DNA of 8,026 nucleotides, taken from Candidatus Pacearchaeota archaeon (GTDB lineage: Archaea > Nanobdellota > Nanobdellia > Pacearchaeales > GW2011-AR1). A program made the position numbers and the translations under genes. The stretch lies in assembly GCA_014728745.1 (NCBI GenBank), contig WJLC01000076.1, positions 1-8,026 on the forward strand, in the 5' to 3' direction. Below the pieces are notes generated by a model that was given only the letters and a program-made list of their open reading frames with translations, had not been told where the DNA came from and made no database searches. Numbering within the stretch: the stretch's first letter is position 1; every line of letters begins with the position of its first letter. Positions 1 to 5,590 of this stretch are shown here, in pieces.

Positions 1-759
1 TGGCAATTGCTTTTCATTAATTTCTTGGTTAGCATATCTTCCGATTAATGAATGTTCTGAAGTCCCAATTAATGCCATTGGAGGGTCATCATTAACTAAA
101 TATATTTGTTGTTCCTTATCATTTAAGTCAGTAACTTGGTCTATTATTTCTTCTCTTAACATATAAGGTGTTTCAACATACTTGAACCCTTTTTTTACCA
201 TTATGTCTCTAGCATAATTAATCAAAGCTACATTTAATAGTGCTAAATCTCCCTCCAAATAATAGAAACCATTTCCTGCAACTCTTGCAGATGAATCAAA
301 ATCTATTGCTCCTAATCGCTCAGCAACTTCAATATGGCTCTTAACATCAAAATTAAACTTTTTTGGTTTACCAATCACTTTTTCTACAACATTTTCTGAA
401 TCGTTTTTTCCAATAGGAACGTTTTTTGATATGATGTTAGGCATTTCTATCTGAAGTTTTCTTATTTTTTCCTTTAGCTTCTTTCTTTTTTCTTCCAATT
501 TAGAAATCTTATCTGGAAATTTCTTTGCCTTAGATATCTCTTTTTTTGCAGATTTGCCAGCTTTCTTAAGTTTGTTAATTTTTTGAGAAATATCATTCCT
601 TTTACTTCTAATCTCATCTTCATCATATTTGAGCTTCCTCCATTTTTCATCAAGCTTAGCAACTTTGTCAACTAATGGAATCTTTTCATCTTGGAATTTC
701 TTTTTTATATTCTCTTTGACAAGTTTAGGATTTTCACGTATTAAATTAATGTCTATCAT
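1..759 (-). CDS. serS: Seryl-tRNA synthetase, N-terminal part (cut by window edge)
   Basis: This enzyme charges tRNA-Ser with serine in the cytoplasm. The reverse strand reads open from the ATG at 759-757 to base 1, giving 253 codons with no stop; the family is usually about 425-455 residues, so roughly 60% is visible. The protein begins MIDINLIRENPKLVKE, the typical SerRS opening. Residues about 28-104 form the long Lys/Glu-rich antiparallel coiled coil that grips the long variable arm of tRNA-Ser. The class II catalytic domain follows: KSHIEVAERLGAIDF (140-154), GNGFYYLEGDLALL (162-175), a motif-1-like stretch ending VETP (195-198), and LIGTSE (230-235), the position of the serine-binding TxE loop. 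It is the standard SerRS type, not the rare methanogen form. It is divergent from the gene at 907 and has its own promoter. Identification is by recognised motifs and is secure; the C-terminus cannot be judged. Confidence 0.95.
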   Translation of the reverse strand, partial: MIDINLIRENPKLVKENIKKKFQDEKIPLVDKVAKLDEKWRKLKYDEDEIRSKRNDISQKINKLKKAGKSAKKEISKAKKFPDKISKLEEKRKKLKEKIRKLQIEMPNIISKNVPIGKNDSENVVEKVIGKPKKFNFDVKSHIEVAERLGAIDFDSSARVAGNGFYYLEGDLALLNVALINYARDIMVKKGFKYVETPYMLREEIIDQVTDLNDKEQQIYLVNDDPPMALIGTSEHSLIGRYANQEINEKQLP

Positions 760-804
760 TTACAAATATAATTTCTACCTCTTACATCAAATAAAAAAGG
801 ATTG

Positions 805-812
805 TATTTAAA
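805..812 (-). promoter_or_regulatory. TATA box for serS
   Basis: Read on the minus strand this is TTTAAATA, starting 53 nt before the serS ATG. Archaeal transcription usually starts about 25-28 nt past the TATA centre, which predicts a leader of about 25 nt. That leader contains AAGAGGTAG (about 775-783), a plausible but rather distant Shine-Dalgarno sequence. Identified by pattern only. Confidence 0.5.
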
Positions 813-852
813 TTTATTGAAATTTTATTGCATTAAAAGAGATATTGAAACA

Positions 853-860
853 TTTAAAAA
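853..860 (+). promoter_or_regulatory. TATA box for the membrane-protein gene at 907
   Basis: TTTAAAAA begins 54 nt upstream of the ATG at 907. This predicts a start site near 880-885 and a leader of about 24 nt, long enough to hold the ribosome binding site at 889-898. Together with the serS box it forms a compact divergent promoter region with no room for another gene (760-906). Confidence 0.5.
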
Positions 861-888
861 TAATAATTGACTAATTTTAATAATAAAT

Positions 889-898
889 AGAGGTTGAT
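889..898 (+). promoter_or_regulatory. Shine-Dalgarno site for the gene at 907
   Basis: AGAGGTTGAT ends 8 nt before the ATG at 907 and resembles the archaeal consensus GGAGGTGATC. It supports 907 as the start codon. Confidence 0.5.
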
Positions 899-906
899 TA
901 ATAATA

Positions 907-1644
907 ATGGCTATATTTGAAGATTTAGGAGGGGTGTTTCTTGAATCATACCAGGCTTTGCTTTCAGTAATGCCTCCTTTTATGCAGACTTTTCTAAAGT
1001 TTTTTCTAATTGCATTGTTGATTGTTGTTTATGCTATTTTTATTTGGAAATTTTACAAATCAGTTTCAAAAAAGAACCTTATTGGATTAAATTTAAGCCA
1101 GTACAATAAAAGCAAGCATGCCTTAATCACAAAACTTACAGCAGGCGTTTTATACCTTTTGGAATACATTTTAATATTACCTATTTTAATATTCATATGG
1201 TTTTCTTTTTTCACTGTATTTCTTATTCTTCTTACTGAAAATGTAAATACTGGGACAATTCTTATTTTGTCTGCAACAACAATAGCAGCAATAAGAATGA
1301 TTGCATATCATAGCGAGGAATTGAGCAGAGATGTTGCAAAGCTTGTACCTTTGACACTGCTAGCAACCTCATTGCTCACACCTGGATTTTTCTCAGTTGA
1401 GAGAATTATAGGGCATTTTAAGGAAATACCTATAATTTTTAGTGATATTCTTACATATTTATTTTTGATAATTTTCTTAGAAATTGTGCTAAGGTTTTTT
1501 GATTTCATGCTTTCTTTATTCTATGGTAAGGATATTATAAGTTCAGAAGACGAAGAAGACAAAGAGAATAATTCAGATTCTGATGAGCAAGAAGAAGTTA
1601 AAAAAGAATTAGCTAAGCCTGCTAAAGTTAAGAAAAAGAAGTGA
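907..1644 (+). CDS. Unrecognised polytopic membrane protein with charged C-terminal tail
   Basis: I do not recognise a named family. The 245-residue protein has about five hydrophobic segments at residues 28-49, 82-110, 115-134, 146-163 and 178-204; the second is long enough for a helical hairpin. Between segments 1 and 2 is a polar loop, KFYKSVSKKNLIGLNLSQYN (48-67). Another polar stretch, HSEELSRDVAK (135-145), lies before the fourth segment. The last 34 residues (212-245) are a charge-segregated tail: acidic and serine-rich to about 230, then lysine-rich with the ending KPAKVKKKK, which suggests a disordered cytoplasmic tail. No catalytic motif, metal site or signal peptidase site is visible. 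A TATA box and Shine-Dalgarno site precede it, and a short T-run follows the stop. It is co-directional with the transporter at 1705, but that gene has its own TATA box, so a shared role is not implied. Resembles hypothetical membrane proteins of DPANN archaea from memory only. Confidence 0.85.
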   Translation: MAIFEDLGGVFLESYQALLSVMPPFMQTFLKFFLIALLIVVYAIFIWKFYKSVSKKNLIGLNLSQYNKSKHALITKLTAGVLYLLEYILILPILIFIWFSFFTVFLILLTENVNTGTILILSATTIAAIRMIAYHSEELSRDVAKLVPLTLLATSLLTPGFFSVERIIGHFKEIPIIFSDILTYLFLIIFLEIVLRFFDFMLSLFYGKDIISSEDEEDKENNSDSDEQEEVKKELAKPAKVKKKK

Positions 1645-1660
1645 TTCTTTTAGGCAATAA

Positions 1661-1670
1661 ATTTAAAAAC
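1661..1670 (+). promoter_or_regulatory. TATA box for the transporter gene at 1705
   Basis: ATTTAAAAAC lies just after the stop of the previous gene, with TTTAAAAA starting 43 nt before the ATG at 1705. The predicted leader is short, about 12-18 nt, with only a weak purine stretch (GAAAAAGGG, 1691-1699) as a ribosome binding site. Confidence 0.45.
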
Positions 1671-1704
1671 AATCTCAATCTTTAATGATTGAAAAAGGGT
1701 AAAA

Positions 1705-2316
1705 ATGGTGATGTTGGAAACAATAATTTTGATACTTTTGGGTTTTGTTGCATTTTTTGCAACTGGAATAGATGATACAATTGCTTATGCAGGTTCTTAT
1801 TTAAGTCATACAAGAAACATAAGTAAAAGATTAATTTCTTTTGGAGTAGTTATTGGGACAATCATAGCGTTAGGAATTGCAATTTTTGCAGGAAAAATAA
1901 TGTTAAATGTTCCTTCAAGACATCTTATCGGAGGTGCGGTCTTAATAACACTAGGATTATTAATATTTACTAGATCATGGAGAGGAACCAAATTAACAGA
2001 AGCTCATACAAAAAGAATTGAAAAACACTTAAAGAAAAACCCTAGTCAAGATTACCTCAGAAAACCCAAACTAATTTTGTTAGGAATAGTGCTTTTTTTT
2101 GCAACTGGAATAGATGATATACTTGCTTATTCAAACCTAATAATTGCTAAGGGTTCTTGGTGGGAGATTTGTACTGGAGTAATGTTAGCAACATTTTTTT
2201 CATTATTTATAGCTCACTTATTAGAAGATAAATTAAAGAGATTGAAACACCCTGAAATGATAGGAGGAGTAATAATAATCATTATGGGTCTTTTAATTTC
2301 ATTAAAGATTTTATAA
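1705..2316 (+). CDS. CadD/LysE-superfamily-like six-helix transporter, two-repeat type
   Basis: Probably a small cation exporter of the cadmium-resistance (Cad) branch of the LysE superfamily, acting in the cytoplasmic membrane. The 203 residues form two similar halves of three helices each: about 5-25, 44-63 and 73-89, then 122-140, 155-172 and 185-201. They are joined by a basic loop (90-121, containing HTKRIEKHLKKNP). Helices 1 and 4 each carry FFATGIDD (17-24 and 131-138), matching the acidic ion-site motif of this fold, and helices 3 and 6 share the pattern IGGxxxxxxGLL. In the Cad proteins I remember, the second motif is usually GxDNIGxYxP; here both halves keep GIDD, so the substrate may differ. 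Start codon: ATG 1705 is used, although GTG 1708 and ATG 1711 are in frame just downstream. TerC-like or MntP-like exporters are alternatives. The fold is fairly certain and the substrate is unknown. Confidence 0.7.
   Translation: MVMLETIILILLGFVAFFATGIDDTIAYAGSYLSHTRNISKRLISFGVVIGTIIALGIAIFAGKIMLNVPSRHLIGGAVLITLGLLIFTRSWRGTKLTEAHTKRIEKHLKKNPSQDYLRKPKLILLGIVLFFATGIDDILAYSNLIIAKGSWWEICTGVMLATFFSLFIAHLLEDKLKRLKHPEMIGGVIIIIMGLLISLKIL
1753..1777 (+). repeat. 25-bp direct repeat, copy 1
   Basis: TTTTTTGCAACTGGAATAGATGATA in effect (six T, then GCAACTGGAATAGATGATA) encodes FFATGIDD in helix 1 of the transporter. It matches bases 2095-2119 exactly and in the same reading frame. Confidence 0.9.
2095..2119 (+). 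repeat. 25-bp direct repeat, copy 2
   Basis: Second identical copy, encoding FFATGIDD in helix 4 of the transporter, with the same codon at all eight positions as copy 1 (1753-1777). The flanking sequence is much less similar. Confidence 0.9.
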
Positions 2317-2331
2317 ATTCTAATAAAAAGG

Positions 2332-2340
2332 TTTTTAAAC
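2332..2340 (+). promoter_or_regulatory. TATA box for rpsJ
   Basis: TTTTTAAAC lies 16 bases past the previous stop codon and about 40-48 nt before the rpsJ ATG. The predicted leader of about 18 nt accommodates the Shine-Dalgarno site at 2367-2372. It indicates that rpsJ is transcribed on its own here. Confidence 0.5.
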
Positions 2341-2366
2341 TATTCTTGAAATTTTAAGATATACTT

Positions 2367-2372
2367 AAGGAG
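2367..2372 (+). promoter_or_regulatory. Shine-Dalgarno site for rpsJ
   Basis: AAGGAG ends 7 nt before the ATG at 2380. It is the clearest ribosome binding site in the window and fixes the start of rpsJ. Confidence 0.65.
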
Positions 2373-2379
2373 TAATAAA

Positions 2380-2688
2380 ATGCCAAAAGTAAGAATTAAG
2401 TTAAACAGTGTAGATATAGAAATGCTTAATCAGATTTGTAACTCTATTAAAGAAATGGCTGATAGTGCAGGGGTAGCTATGAGTGGCCCAATACCACTTC
2501 CAACAAAAAAGCTTAAGATTACAACAAGAAAATCACCTTGTGGAGATGGAACAGCGACATTTGACAATTATGAAATGAGAATCCATAAGAGATTAATTGA
2601 TTTGCCTGCTAATGAAAAAATACTTCATCAAATAATGAGGATGAAAATCCCTAAATCTGTAAATATTAAGATTGAGATGAAGGATTAA
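2380..2688 (+). CDS. rpsJ: 30S ribosomal protein S10 (archaeal uS10)
   Basis: Structural protein of the small ribosomal subunit head. The 102-residue length is normal for archaeal and eukaryotic S10/S20. It opens with MPKVRIKLNSVDIEMLNQIC, then has the loop GPIPLPTKKLKITTRKSPCG (36-55), the conserved DNYEMRIHKRLIDL (62-75), and the C-terminal strand PKSVNIKIEM (91-100). The TTRKSPCGDGTATFDNYE form is archaeal rather than bacterial. In many archaea this gene follows the elongation factor 1-alpha gene; here it stands alone between a transporter and a convergent unknown gene, with its own TATA box and a strong Shine-Dalgarno site. Start and identity are secure. Confidence 0.96.
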   Translation: MPKVRIKLNSVDIEMLNQICNSIKEMADSAGVAMSGPIPLPTKKLKITTRKSPCGDGTATFDNYEMRIHKRLIDLPANEKILHQIMRMKIPKSVNIKIEMKD

Positions 2689-2691
2689 AAC

Positions 2692-2717
2692 TAATAATTT
2701 TAATTATTACTTTTTTC
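2692..2717. terminator. AT-only palindrome and T-tract between convergent genes
   Basis: Bases 2692-2709 are a perfect dyad: TAATAATT, a TT spacer, then AATTATTA. It sits in the 11-bp gap between rpsJ and the minus-strand gene and overlaps the latter's stop codon. It is followed on the plus strand by a six-T run (2711-2716); on the minus strand an AAAA run at 2687-2690 gives four Ts. Archaeal termination relies mainly on T-tracts, so this probably ends rpsJ transcription and may act weakly in both directions. The all-A/T stem would be unstable as RNA. Confidence 0.4.
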
Positions 2718-3383
2718 AAGATAATCTCCTTCATCAAGATGATATATCTGTGGGATTAGAATATTTGAATTCATTTTTAAACTAACAATACGGTCATTTC
2801 TTAATTGCTCTTTGAACATCATATCCATTGTCTTTTCAGAAGGTAAAAATAATTCTTTTTTGTATATTTTTTCATCATCAATTGTTTCTGCAACATCTAA
2901 AATTGTTTTTCCTCTTCTTAATGAAACAATTCTATCAAAATCCTTTCCTTTTTCTTTTTCAAAATAATCTGCTTCTTTACATGCGTAATCAAAGACCCAA
3001 TTTTCAAGATCTCTGAAATTTCTTCTTCCAAATACTCTTCTTACATAAGGTTCAAATTCCAATGCAAGGTATTCTGGAGAAACACCATTAAAATAATCTC
3101 TTCTAAGAGATACTTTTATTTGCATTTCCCCTGGAAACTTAAATACTGTGCTAGAGTTAATTCTTCCATCGTTTATAGAACTATATAATTCTGCCATCCC
3201 TGCTGCTCTTTCCTGGATTGCAAAGGATTGGAATTCTTCATTTTTCCTATTAATTCCCAAGTAAGGGGCTTCTTGAAAAGCATTCTCAAAAAGAAAGTTA
3301 GAAAAATTAGAAAAATTTTCTTCACCAATAATATTTTTTATTTGTCTTTCTATGCTATCTAAAGTCATAATTTCTGAACTCAT
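2700..3383 (-). CDS. Unrecognised soluble protein with internal tandem duplication
   Basis: I do not recognise this 227-residue protein. It has no signal peptide, membrane segment or cysteine cluster, and is rich in charged and aromatic residues. It contains two copies of one domain: residues about 11-95 and 110-195. The best-matching part is 20-42 against 119-141, with the shared pattern G-x-x-N-F-x-x-[FL]-x-N-[FW]-[LV]-F-[ED]-x-A-x-[QK]-E-A-x-Y, 9 of 23 identical without gaps. A second match is SINDGRI...VFKFP (69-84) against TIDDEKI...LFLP (167-181). A further short match, DRIVSL, occurs at 150-155 and 197-202. The copies are clearly diverged, so the duplication is old. The gene is convergent with rpsJ and divergent from tRNA-Ser, with a TATA box placing the transcript start at or next to the ATG at 3383; Met6 (3368) is a less likely start. 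Possibly a lineage-specific protein. Confidence 0.85.
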   Translation of the reverse strand: MSSEIMTLDSIERQIKNIIGEENFSNFSNFLFENAFQEAPYLGINRKNEEFQSFAIQERAAGMAELYSSINDGRINSSTVFKFPGEMQIKVSLRRDYFNGVSPEYLALEFEPYVRRVFGRRNFRDLENWVFDYACKEADYFEKEKGKDFDRIVSLRRGKTILDVAETIDDEKIYKKELFLPSEKTMDMMFKEQLRNDRIVSLKMNSNILIPQIYHLDEGDYLEKSNN

Positions 3384-3400
3384 AAGAAATATTTACAAGG

Positions 3401-3418
3401 CAGTATTTTTAAATACCT
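3401..3418 (-). promoter_or_regulatory. TATA box for the minus-strand gene at 3383
   Basis: On the minus strand the box reads AGGTATTTAAAAATACTG. TTTAAAAA starts 30 nt before the ATG, which predicts a leaderless mRNA. The purine-rich AAAGG just upstream could be a BRE. The core GTATTT-TT-AAATAC (3403-3416) is a perfect palindrome, so orientation is set by the flanks and the gene position. Confidence 0.55.
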
Positions 3419-3430
3419 TTTCAAAATAAA

Positions 3431-3442
3431 ATATATATTAAA
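3431..3442 (+). promoter_or_regulatory. TATA box for tRNA-Ser
   Basis: ATATATATTAAA is centred about 30 nt before the first base of the tRNA (3467). This is the expected spacing for an archaeal tRNA promoter starting at or just before the mature 5' end. Confidence 0.5.
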
Positions 3443-3466
3443 GTTCAGGCATTATGTTTGCTTTAT

Positions 3467-3548
3467 GCCCAGATGGCAGAGTGGTTAATGTACACGACTG
3501 GAAATCGTGACCCTTCGGGGTGCGCAGGTTCAAATCCTGCTCTGGGCG
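3467..3548 (+). tRNA. tRNA-Ser (anticodon GGA)
   Basis: The full cloverleaf folds by hand. The acceptor stem GCCCAGA (3467-3473) pairs with TCTGGGC (3541-3547), followed by discriminator G at 3548. The D arm (about 3476-3491) has the GG of its loop. The anticodon stem CACGA/TCGTG (3493-3497/3505-3509) encloses loop CTGGAAA with anticodon GGA at 3500-3502. The long variable arm ACCC-TTCG-GGGT (3510-3521) ends in a UUCG tetraloop and marks it as a class II tRNA. The T arm GCAGG/CCTGC (3524-3528/3536-3540) has loop TTCAAAT. CCA is not encoded. No intron is present. It reads UCC and UCU serine codons. Confidence 0.96.
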
Positions 3549-3550
3549 CT

Positions 3551-3590
3551 TTAGATTTTCTATTTTCCTTTCATCAATTTGTTTTTGAGT
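3551..3590 (+). terminator. T-rich termination tract after tRNA-Ser
   Basis: Several T-runs (TTT, TTTT, TTTT, TTT, TTTTT) follow the tRNA 3' end within 40 bases, the usual form of archaeal intrinsic terminators. No stem-loop is evident. The rest of the gap to thyX (3591-3650) is AT-rich and holds only the thyX promoter. Confidence 0.4.
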
Positions 3591-3620
3591 TTGAAAATAT
3601 ATATATTTGACTAGATATTT

Positions 3621-3630
3621 GTTTAAAAAG
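3621..3630 (+). promoter_or_regulatory. TATA box for thyX (decides the start codon)
   Basis: GTTTAAAAAG has TTTAAAAA starting 29 nt before ATG 3651. The predicted transcript starts at or next to that ATG, so the mRNA is leaderless. This argues against the in-frame GTG at 3630, which overlaps the box itself. Confidence 0.6.
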
Positions 3631-3650
3631 TGGTTTTCATTTTGTTATTT

Positions 3651-4835
3651 ATGGAAACAAGAATAATTGGCACAACAAATAATTTTGAGAATGTTGAAGA
3701 TATGATGAAATTTGCAAGAGCATGTGCAAGGGTTTGCTATACTGAAAAAGATTTTCAAAATGTCATGGAAGAGGATGATAAGAATCAACTAACAGATAGG
3801 CTTGTTAATTCAGGTCATCATAGTGTCTTTGAGCATAATAAAATTAATTTTTATTTTAATAGAATTCCCAAAATATTAGCAATGGTTTTGAATAATGAGA
3901 GACCTTACGCTACTTCTGAGAAATCAGCTAGATATACTAAAATGGAAGATATTAATCATAATCAAAAAAGATTATATGATAAATGGATGGAGAAATTAAA
4001 GCCAGCTATTTCAGAAGTTTATCCACAAATAGATGATTCTGAGGCAAGAGACAGAAAAATAACAAAGCTTGCCCAGGAAAATGCAAGATACATGACATCT
4101 GTTTTTACTCCTACAAAGATGGTTTACTCACTTGATTTAAGACAGCTTAATTTTATTAGAGATGAATTCAAAAAATTCAATAAAGATCTATTTGAAGATT
4201 CTGATGAGGGTTCAGAAAAGGGATTGAATAGATTTAATTCAAGACTGACTAATAGTATGTATGAATTTTTATCGCAAACTGGAAAGTTTGAAGTTCCTGG
4301 TTTAACAAATCAGACAGATAGGCATCTTTCTATTTTTGACAATAAAGATAATGATTATGAAGATTATGAGGAACATTTCGGAGATACTTATTCAACAACA
4401 TATAAAATGAGTTTTGCTGCACTAGGACAAGCCCATAGACACAGAACTATTGATTATAAAATTGTTGATGGACCTAATAAGGAAGAACAGCGGTTAGGGT
4501 TTTTTGTCCCAGAAATTGTTAAATATTTAGGAAATGACGCTGAAAAAGAATGGGAAGAGGATTTAAGCAGTGTTTCTGAGAATGATTACCCTCAAGCAGA
4601 GTTAATCGCAGTCAATGAAAGAGGTACAAGGGATGATTTTAGATCAAAAATGATTTTGAGAATGTGTGGTCATGCACAGTGGGAAATTATGAAAAATACT
4701 ACTAAAACTGCAGAAAAGTATGCTGAGCAAGATGAAAACTTTAATTATCCTATAGCTCCAAAATGCCAACAGAATATGAAATGCGCTAGTTCTTGTGACT
4801 GGGGCGGAAAAAAGGCTTTGGAAAGAATAGTTTAA
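3651..4835 (+). CDS. thyX: Flavin-dependent thymidylate synthase, double-length (two ThyX-like halves)
   Basis: Makes dTMP from dUMP with methylene-tetrahydrofolate, FAD and NADPH. At 394 residues it is nearly twice the common ThyX length (about 210-250). Half one shows GHHSVFEH (55-62), then NERPYATSEKSARY (82-95), aligned with the signature RHRxxSYNExSxRY: RHR has become NER, but E90, S92 and R94 are kept. It continues with the strand TPTKMVYSLDLRQL (153-166). Half two shows GQAHRHRTIDY (259-269), with intact R263-H264-R265 and an upstream Gln but no serine seven residues on. It then has GTRDDFRSKMILRMCGHAQWEI (325-346), the classic [LR]xxxAQWEI segment. The tail carries C372, C378 and C382. 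The start is ATG 3651 because of the TATA box; a GTG at 3630 would add seven residues. It is followed by tmk, the next step of the pathway. Family assignment is firm; the functional split is inference. Confidence 0.88.
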   Translation: METRIIGTTNNFENVEDMMKFARACARVCYTEKDFQNVMEEDDKNQLTDRLVNSGHHSVFEHNKINFYFNRIPKILAMVLNNERPYATSEKSARYTKMEDINHNQKRLYDKWMEKLKPAISEVYPQIDDSEARDRKITKLAQENARYMTSVFTPTKMVYSLDLRQLNFIRDEFKKFNKDLFEDSDEGSEKGLNRFNSRLTNSMYEFLSQTGKFEVPGLTNQTDRHLSIFDNKDNDYEDYEEHFGDTYSTTYKMSFAALGQAHRHRTIDYKIVDGPNKEEQRLGFFVPEIVKYLGNDAEKEWEEDLSSVSENDYPQAELIAVNERGTRDDFRSKMILRMCGHAQWEIMKNTTKTAEKYAEQDENFNYPIAPKCQQNMKCASSCDWGGKKALERIV

Positions 4836-4861
4836 TTTTATTTTAATTTGTATTTTTTATT
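4836..4861 (+). terminator. T-rich tract between thyX and tmk
   Basis: Four T-runs, the longest six Ts (4853-4858), follow the thyX stop. This may end part of thyX transcription, or partly serve as the AT-rich promoter region of tmk; the two cannot be told apart by eye. Read-through would make thyX-tmk an operon. Confidence 0.3.
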
Positions 4862-4873
4862 AGGATTTTAATT

Positions 4874-4878
4874 AAGGA
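4874..4878 (+). promoter_or_regulatory. Shine-Dalgarno-like site for tmk
   Basis: AAGGA ends 10 nt before the ATG at 4889. It supports a leadered tmk transcript, either from read-through from thyX or from a promoter around 4831-4850. Confidence 0.4.
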
Positions 4879-4888
4879 AATTTATAAA

Positions 4889-5587
4889 ATGAAAAAAGGA
4901 AATATAATTCTTATTGAAGGAACTGACAAATCCGGAAAAGAGACTCAGACAACTAAGCTTGTTAACAGACTTAGAAGAAATGGGCATGGTTGTGAGAGAA
5001 TGGGTTTTCCTAGATATGATACTCCTACTGGAAGAATTATTGGGCAGTGCTATCTTGGAAAAGAAGACTTGGGTGAAGGGGATGTTGCATGGTTTGGTGA
5101 TGCAGATAGTGTTAATCCAAAAATTGCTTGTGGATATTATGCCCTAGATAGATTGGCAGCTGTTCCTGATATGATGTCTGTAATTAATGCGGGAAGGCAT
5201 TTGATTTTGGATAGGTATGTTGAATCTAATATGGCTCATCAAGGAGGCAAGGCTAAAAAAACAGGTTACAGAAAAAAGATAATTAATGATATAGCTGAAC
5301 TGGAATACAAGCACTATGGATTACCTATGCCTGATGAAGTAGTCTTTCTTTATATGCCATGGGAAGTAGGAAGAGAGCTTGGGAAAAATTCTGGAGAAAA
5401 GCCAGATGGTCATGAAAGCAATATAGAACATCTCAAGAGGGCAGAAGAGACTTATCTGTGGCTAGCCAAAAGAAGATCCTGGAAAAAAATTGATTGCGCT
5501 CCTGATAGAACTCTTGATTCTTTAAGAGACCCGGATGATATTCATGAAGAACTTTATGATTTTGTATTTGAAAAAATAAATAAATAA
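4889..5587 (+). CDS. tmk: Thymidylate kinase (dTMP kinase)
   Basis: Phosphorylates dTMP to dTDP with ATP, the step after ThyX in dTTP synthesis. The 232 residues are slightly longer than typical Tmk (about 200-215). The P-loop is IEGTDKSGKETQ (9-20), aligned with the usual EGIDGAGKTTQ; the Ser/Thr after the lysine is Glu18, with Thr19 next. PRY (41-43) corresponds to the FPRY/REP-type substrate loop. YYALDRLA (83-90) matches the family YxxDR motif. LILDRYVESNMAHQG (105-119) is the diagnostic DRY motif. The LID region lies at about 160-180 (GRELGKNSGEKPDGHESN), followed by a helix with RAEETYLWLA (184-193). GDVAWFGDADSVNP (64-77) looks like an insertion. The gap to thyX is 53 nt and to the next gene 37 nt, so co-transcription is plausible. 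A broader deoxynucleotide-kinase activity cannot be excluded. Confidence 0.9.
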   Translation: MKKGNIILIEGTDKSGKETQTTKLVNRLRRNGHGCERMGFPRYDTPTGRIIGQCYLGKEDLGEGDVAWFGDADSVNPKIACGYYALDRLAAVPDMMSVINAGRHLILDRYVESNMAHQGGKAKKTGYRKKIINDIAELEYKHYGLPMPDEVVFLYMPWEVGRELGKNSGEKPDGHESNIEHLKRAEETYLWLAKRRSWKKIDCAPDRTLDSLRDPDDIHEELYDFVFEKINK

Positions 5588-5590
5588 TAA

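Noticed and set aside
629..811. Plus-strand 60-codon open frame in the serS region
   Set aside because: Antisense shadow of the serS coiled coil: Phe/Ser-rich because the real strand is Lys/Glu-rich.
3591..3612. ATATATATAT-like microsatellite as a repeat element
   Set aside because: Short AT alternation is expected in such AT-rich intergenic sequence and overlaps no other signal.
3630..3650. GTG start for thyX adding seven residues (MVFILLF)
   Set aside because: The GTG overlaps the TATA box and precedes the predicted transcription start; ATG 3651 begins a normal ThyX N-terminus.
3651..4835. Frameshift or accidental fusion of two thyX genes
   Set aside because: The frame is open throughout, codon use is uniform, and motif losses in the two halves are complementary, so a single evolved protein is the better reading.
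4914..5147. Plus-strand 77-codon frame inside tmk
   Set aside because: A shifted frame of the P-loop region; tmk motifs are all in the main frame.
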